Source of the DNA: Candidatus Poribacteria bacterium | GTDB lineage: Bacteria > Poribacteria > WGA-4E > WGA-3G | Direction: 5' to 3' | Assembly: GCA_022822085.1 (NCBI GenBank) | Contig: JAJECK010000136.1 | Span: 1-64,000, forward strand | DNA: 64,000 nucleotides | Part shown: positions 60,206-64,000 of the stretch, one piece after another | Layout: every line of letters starts with the position of its first letter | Numbering within the stretch: position 1 is the stretch's first letter | Notes under the pieces: model-generated | Told to the model about the DNA's origin: nothing | The model's database searches: none | What the model saw: the letters and a program-made list of their open reading frames with translations, nothing else | Program-made: the position numbers and the translations under genes

Positions 60206-62002
60206 TTAAAGGTAAGTTCCACCTTTGCTCACGCGCACCTCTGGATTTCTACGTGGCCCCGGTTCATTAATCAATGCCCGAATGTTGACGATTTTCTCAC
60301 CTTTCCTACCAGAAATTTTTGCCCAATCATCAGGATTAGTGGTGTTTGGTAGGTCTTCGTTTTCGCGGTACTCTTCACGAATTGCGGTTTTCATATCGTC
60401 AAGCGAAATCCCTTTCTCCTTTCCATCAGAACTGATCAATCGTTTAATTGCCATCTTCTTTGCGCGGGAAACTATATTCTGAATCATAGCACCACTAACG
60501 AAGTCTTTGAAATAAAGAGTCTCACGTTCACCACGGGTGTAAGTAACTTCAATAAACTTATTTTCGTCAGTAGTCGCATACATTTCATCCACAGCTGCTG
60601 ATATAATGTGTTCTGAAACACTTTCAGTATTACCATCAAATTTATCTACTTCTTCTTTGGCGAACGGTAGGTCAGATGTTAGATAGATAGTAAATATATC
60701 TTTTGCCCCTTCAATACAAGGACGATCAATCTTGATCTTTATATCAAGTCTACCCGGTCTTAATACTGCTGGATCTAACAGATCTTGACGATTACTCGCA
60801 CCAATTACAATAACATCACGGAGATTTTCTACTCCATCTATCATCGCAAGGAACTGCGGGACAAGAGTAGACTCCATGTCCGATGAAATCCCCATACCAC
60901 GCGAACGGAACAGCGAATCCATTTCATCAAAGAAAATAACAACAGGAAACCCTTCTTTAGATTTTTCTCGTGCTTTAGCAAAGATTTCTCGTATCTTTCG
61001 TTCTGTTTCACCTACGTACTTATTTAATAATTCGGGTCCCTTGATATTTATGAAATACCCCTTAACATCGTCTCTATCAGTTTCTTGGCGGATACGTTCA
61101 GCAAGACAATTAGCAACCGCACGGGCAATCAATGTTTTCCCACAGCCCGGAGGACCATACAGAAGCACCCCTTTTGGAGCTGTAAGATCAAATTCTTTGT
61201 ATTCATCCGGATATAGATACGGCATTTCAATGGCATCCCTGATTGCTTCTATCTGCGAATCTAAGCCACCGATGTCTTCATAACTTATATCCGGAACTTC
61301 TTCAAGGAGTAGGTCATCAAGTTCGCGTTTTGGAAGTTTTTCAAGAAGCATTCCACTGGTATGATTCAGTAAAACGTTGTCTCCCAATTTCAATGTCTCC
61401 CCCTTCAAAGATTCAGAGATACGTACAACTTGTTCTTCATCTGTTCTGACATTGATAACTGCCCTATCAGCATCAAGCATCTCTTTAATTTTGACTATAT
61501 CTCCATGTTTTTCTGGGGGTTGGATAGATACAACATTCAGACCGCTATTGACAATAACTTCTTGTCCAATTTGTAGTTGATCAAGATTTAGGGAGGGATC
61601 GTGGTTGACACGCCATTTTTTACCGCTAATGTCAACATCAATTGTACCATCATCATTTGCACCTAAAAAGATACCGTAGTTATTCGGAGGTGCACTGAGT
61701 TGTTTAACTTTTTCTTTTAGCAGTTCAAGCTTCTCTTTTGCTTCTTGTAGTGTGTTTCGTAATTTTCGGTTTTGACGGTGTGACTGCATCAGTTCTCGCG
61801 TCATTTCATACAGCCGCGCATCAACGTCCTCATCCGGTGCTGTCCTGAGTTGTCTCCGCAAATCACTGATTTCGTTTTCAAGCATCTCTATCTGCCAGTT
61901 CAACTCACGTATTTGCTGCGGATAGTTTATCTGATCCGATGCAGTATCTTCTACATCAGAACTAATCAATATCTCTGAAGAAGTCTCTCTTTTACTTGCC
62001 AT
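60206..62002 (-). CDS. arc: Proteasome-associated AAA ATPase (ARC/Mpa)
   Basis: Coiled coil, OB domains, EDIGGLDSQIEAIRDAIEMPYLYPDEYKEFDLTAPKGVLLYGPPGCGKTLIARAVA, VIFFDEMDSLFRSRG, C-terminal TYL. Confidence 0.96.
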   Translation of the reverse strand: MASKRETSSEILISSDVEDTASDQINYPQQIRELNWQIEMLENEISDLRRQLRTAPDEDVDARLYEMTRELMQSHRQNRKLRNTLQEAKEKLELLKEKVKQLSAPPNNYGIFLGANDDGTIDVDISGKKWRVNHDPSLNLDQLQIGQEVIVNSGLNVVSIQPPEKHGDIVKIKEMLDADRAVINVRTDEEQVVRISESLKGETLKLGDNVLLNHTSGMLLEKLPKRELDDLLLEEVPDISYEDIGGLDSQIEAIRDAIEMPYLYPDEYKEFDLTAPKGVLLYGPPGCGKTLIARAVANCLAERIRQETDRDDVKGYFINIKGPELLNKYVGETERKIREIFAKAREKSKEGFPVVIFFDEMDSLFRSRGMGISSDMESTLVPQFLAMIDGVENLRDVIVIGASNRQDLLDPAVLRPGRLDIKIKIDRPCIEGAKDIFTIYLTSDLPFAKEEVDKFDGNTESVSEHIISAAVDEMYATTDENKFIEVTYTRGERETLYFKDFVSGAMIQNIVSRAKKMAIKRLISSDGKEKGISLDDMKTAIREEYRENEDLPNTTNPDDWAKISGRKGEKIVNIRALINEPGPRRNPEVRVSKGGTYL

Positions 62003-62165
62003 ACGAAGAGTTCCCACTTTCTATTGAAATGTATGATACTATGGTAGATGTTAGGTATTACTAAACCAATCTAAGTGCATAAAAGTATAGCATGTTGAAA
62101 TTTATACATCAATAAAAAATAACTAATTTAATCATTGACAAAGGTTAAACAGACTAATGTTCTAA

Positions 62166-63314
62166 CTACTCATCATCAGTATCAGAAGTTTCAGATGGAT
62201 TTTCAAAACCAGTTTCAATGTCTTCGTCTTCATTAACTCCACCGGGTATTTCTCCTGCAACAGACGGGGTAATAGCACCGATATTTTCTCTAATTTTTCT
62301 TTCCAGTTCTACGGTTACTTCAGGATTCTGTTCCAAATATGCTTTTGCATTATTCCTACCTTGTCCGATCCGTTCTTTGTTATAAGAGAACCAAGAACCT
62401 CTTTTCTCAATGAAACCCGCATCAACGGCAATATCTAAGAGAGTACCCTCTTTTGAAATTCCCTTGCCAAAGGTAACATCAAATTCTGCTTCTCTGAAGG
62501 GAGGCGCGACTTTGTTTTTCACGACTTTTATTAGCACCCTATTTCCAAGGACATCAGTCCCTTCTTTAATCTGCGTAGCGCGTCGTATTTCCAATCTAAT
62601 GGAGGCATGAAACTTCAGAGCAAGTCCACCAGGAGTGGTATCTGGATTACCATACATCACGCCAATTTTCTGACGTATCTGATTTGTAAAGATGACACAT
62701 GTTTGGGATTTGTTCGTTACACCTGATAATTTTCTCAATGCTTTTGACATCAAACGTGGCAGTAGACCGACATGGGCATCACTCATTTCACCTTCAACTT
62801 CGGCTTGAGGTGTTAATGCTGCTACTGAATCTACAATCACAACATCTATAGCTCCACTTCGGATAAGTGTTTCAACTATTTCCAATGCTTGTTCACCGGC
62901 ATCCGGTTGTGAAATCAACAGATTTTCAAGGTTCACACCAATGTTGCGTGCATAAGTTGTATCAAGCGCATGCTCTACGTCAATAAATGCTGCAATACCG
63001 CCCATTTTCTGTGCTTCTGCAACAATGTGAAGAGCTAATGTTGTTTTTCCTGTTCCTTCGTGCCCAAAGATCTCAATTATTCTGCCTCTTGGCACACCAC
63101 CAACACCTAATGCTAAATCAAGTGAAAGTGCCCCAGTAGGAATTGCTTCAACAGGAACTACTTCGTTGTCTGTTAACCGCATTATAGCACCTTTGCCATA
63201 GGCACGTTCTACTTGTGATATGGCATCGTCAACAGCTTTCTTTTTCGCTTCAACTTTCTTTTGGTCTTCTGGATCCAGTTCTACTTCCGGTATTCTTTTC
63301 TCGTCATTCGCCAT
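62166..63314 (-). CDS. recA: Recombinase RecA
   Basis: [88 protein letters not shown]. Confidence 0.98.
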   Translation of the reverse strand: MANDEKRIPEVELDPEDQKKVEAKKKAVDDAISQVERAYGKGAIMRLTDNEVVPVEAIPTGALSLDLALGVGGVPRGRIIEIFGHEGTGKTTLALHIVAEAQKMGGIAAFIDVEHALDTTYARNIGVNLENLLISQPDAGEQALEIVETLIRSGAIDVVIVDSVAALTPQAEVEGEMSDAHVGLLPRLMSKALRKLSGVTNKSQTCVIFTNQIRQKIGVMYGNPDTTPGGLALKFHASIRLEIRRATQIKEGTDVLGNRVLIKVVKNKVAPPFREAEFDVTFGKGISKEGTLLDIAVDAGFIEKRGSWFSYNKERIGQGRNNAKAYLEQNPEVTVELERKIRENIGAITPSVAGEIPGGVNEDEDIETGFENPSETSDTDDE

Positions 63315-63897
63315 TATTTGCTTTCTCCCTACCCAATTGATAGATATTTATCGGTGTGTAGACTGCACCACTGGGATGCAACTCACTTCTGACAAGTGTG
63401 ATGTGGTTAACATTCACCACTGTCCCTGCTATTGTTTCATATTTCTGAAATAATTTCGTATAAATTCTCATATTCACCTGTTCTTTAATTCTTGCAAGTG
63501 TAAAATGTGGATGAAAACGACTATCTGTTGGATAACCCAACTTCGCAAGTTCTCGGTTGATCATCTTCGCCAAGGTTGTTACTTCTCTTACACCTTGTGT
63601 TAACCCCACCCATAATACGCGTGGATGAGATAAGTTCGGAAATGTACCAATACCACCAATTTCAATAGAAAAAGGTTTTAGAAAATCAACTACTTTTTGT
63701 AGCGTTTTATCTATCTCCTGAATTTGACCCGTTTCAGCATCACCGATAAACCTTAAGGTCATGTGGAAATTCCCATGCCGCGTCCACGATGCCTTTTTTA
63801 TTCTTGAACGAAAATCTGACTGAACTTCAGATAAAATAGCCTGAATTCTATCAGGTATTTCAATTGCAACAAAACACCTTATAGAATCAGGTTTCAT
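63304..63897 (-). CDS. thpR: RNA 2',3'-cyclic phosphodiesterase (ThpR/LigT family)
   Basis: [12 protein letters not shown], two HxT/S-x motifs: [10 protein letters not shown] and [12 protein letters not shown]. Confidence 0.92.
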   Translation of the reverse strand: MKPDSIRCFVAIEIPDRIQAILSEVQSDFRSRIKKASWTRHGNFHMTLRFIGDAETGQIQEIDKTLQKVVDFLKPFSIEIGGIGTFPNLSHPRVLWVGLTQGVREVTTLAKMINRELAKLGYPTDSRFHPHFTLARIKEQVNMRIYTKLFQKYETIAGTVVNVNHITLVRSELHPSGAVYTPINIYQLGREKANNGE

Positions 63898-64000
63898 TCG
63901 AATCTACCTCAGATTGTGATGGGTTATCCTATTCTAAGCGGAACGCGTCCGTAAGTTACCATAGAAAAATTCTAAACCAGATGTCACTGTTAAAATAAGC

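Noticed and set aside
60876-61283. Antisense ORF opposite arc
   Set aside because: Shadow ORF of a strongly conserved AAA ATPase.
1-64000. tRNA and rRNA genes
   Set aside because: Scanned intergenic regions by eye for T-loop motifs and rRNA signatures and found none I could support; tRNAscan-SE and Infernal would be decisive.

Overview
The window is a gene-dense bacterial chromosome segment. The LamG-rich accessory proteins and overall style suggest a Poribacteria-like or other deep environmental lineage, but that is an unproven inference. The + strand half (about 0.4-44.7 kb) carries:
- dnaE, with an unusually early stop
- recX-alaS
- larB with a LarA-like gene
- a ClpX-like AAA+ ATPase followed by a HemQ/chlorite-dismutase family protein
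- an ABC-2/GldG/DUF4340 cluster
- msrB and a radical SAM/SPASM protein
- a NucS-like nuclease + wHTH-like + DUF2283 + D12 adenine methyltransferase cassette
- malate synthase G
- four secreted LamG proteins
- tsaD-tsaC
- a corrinoid-protein / RACo-like activator / homocysteine methyltransferase cluster
The - strand half (45-64 kb) carries rtcB, an oxidoreductase, tandem Uma2 nucleases, ppdK, and a complete Pup-proteasome operon (arc-dop-pup-prcB-prcA-pafA) directly downstream of thpR-recA.
The most interesting observations are:
- the complete pupylation/proteasome locus beside recA, with two uncharacterised trailing genes, one Cas2/SinR-like
- a shared extreme C-terminal motif GK[LM]xTxWGx[IV]K in all four LamG proteins
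- the nuclease/methyltransferase cassette, a possible undescribed restriction or defence operon
- a ClpX-like ATPase with an apparent duplicated C-terminal lid domain
- a family of palindromic MITE-like elements, one set sharing a terminal sequence with a decayed IS630 copy that abuts a type III Res fragment
- a RelE-like toxin gene with an in-frame stop
All calls come from reading motifs by eye; no database searches were run.
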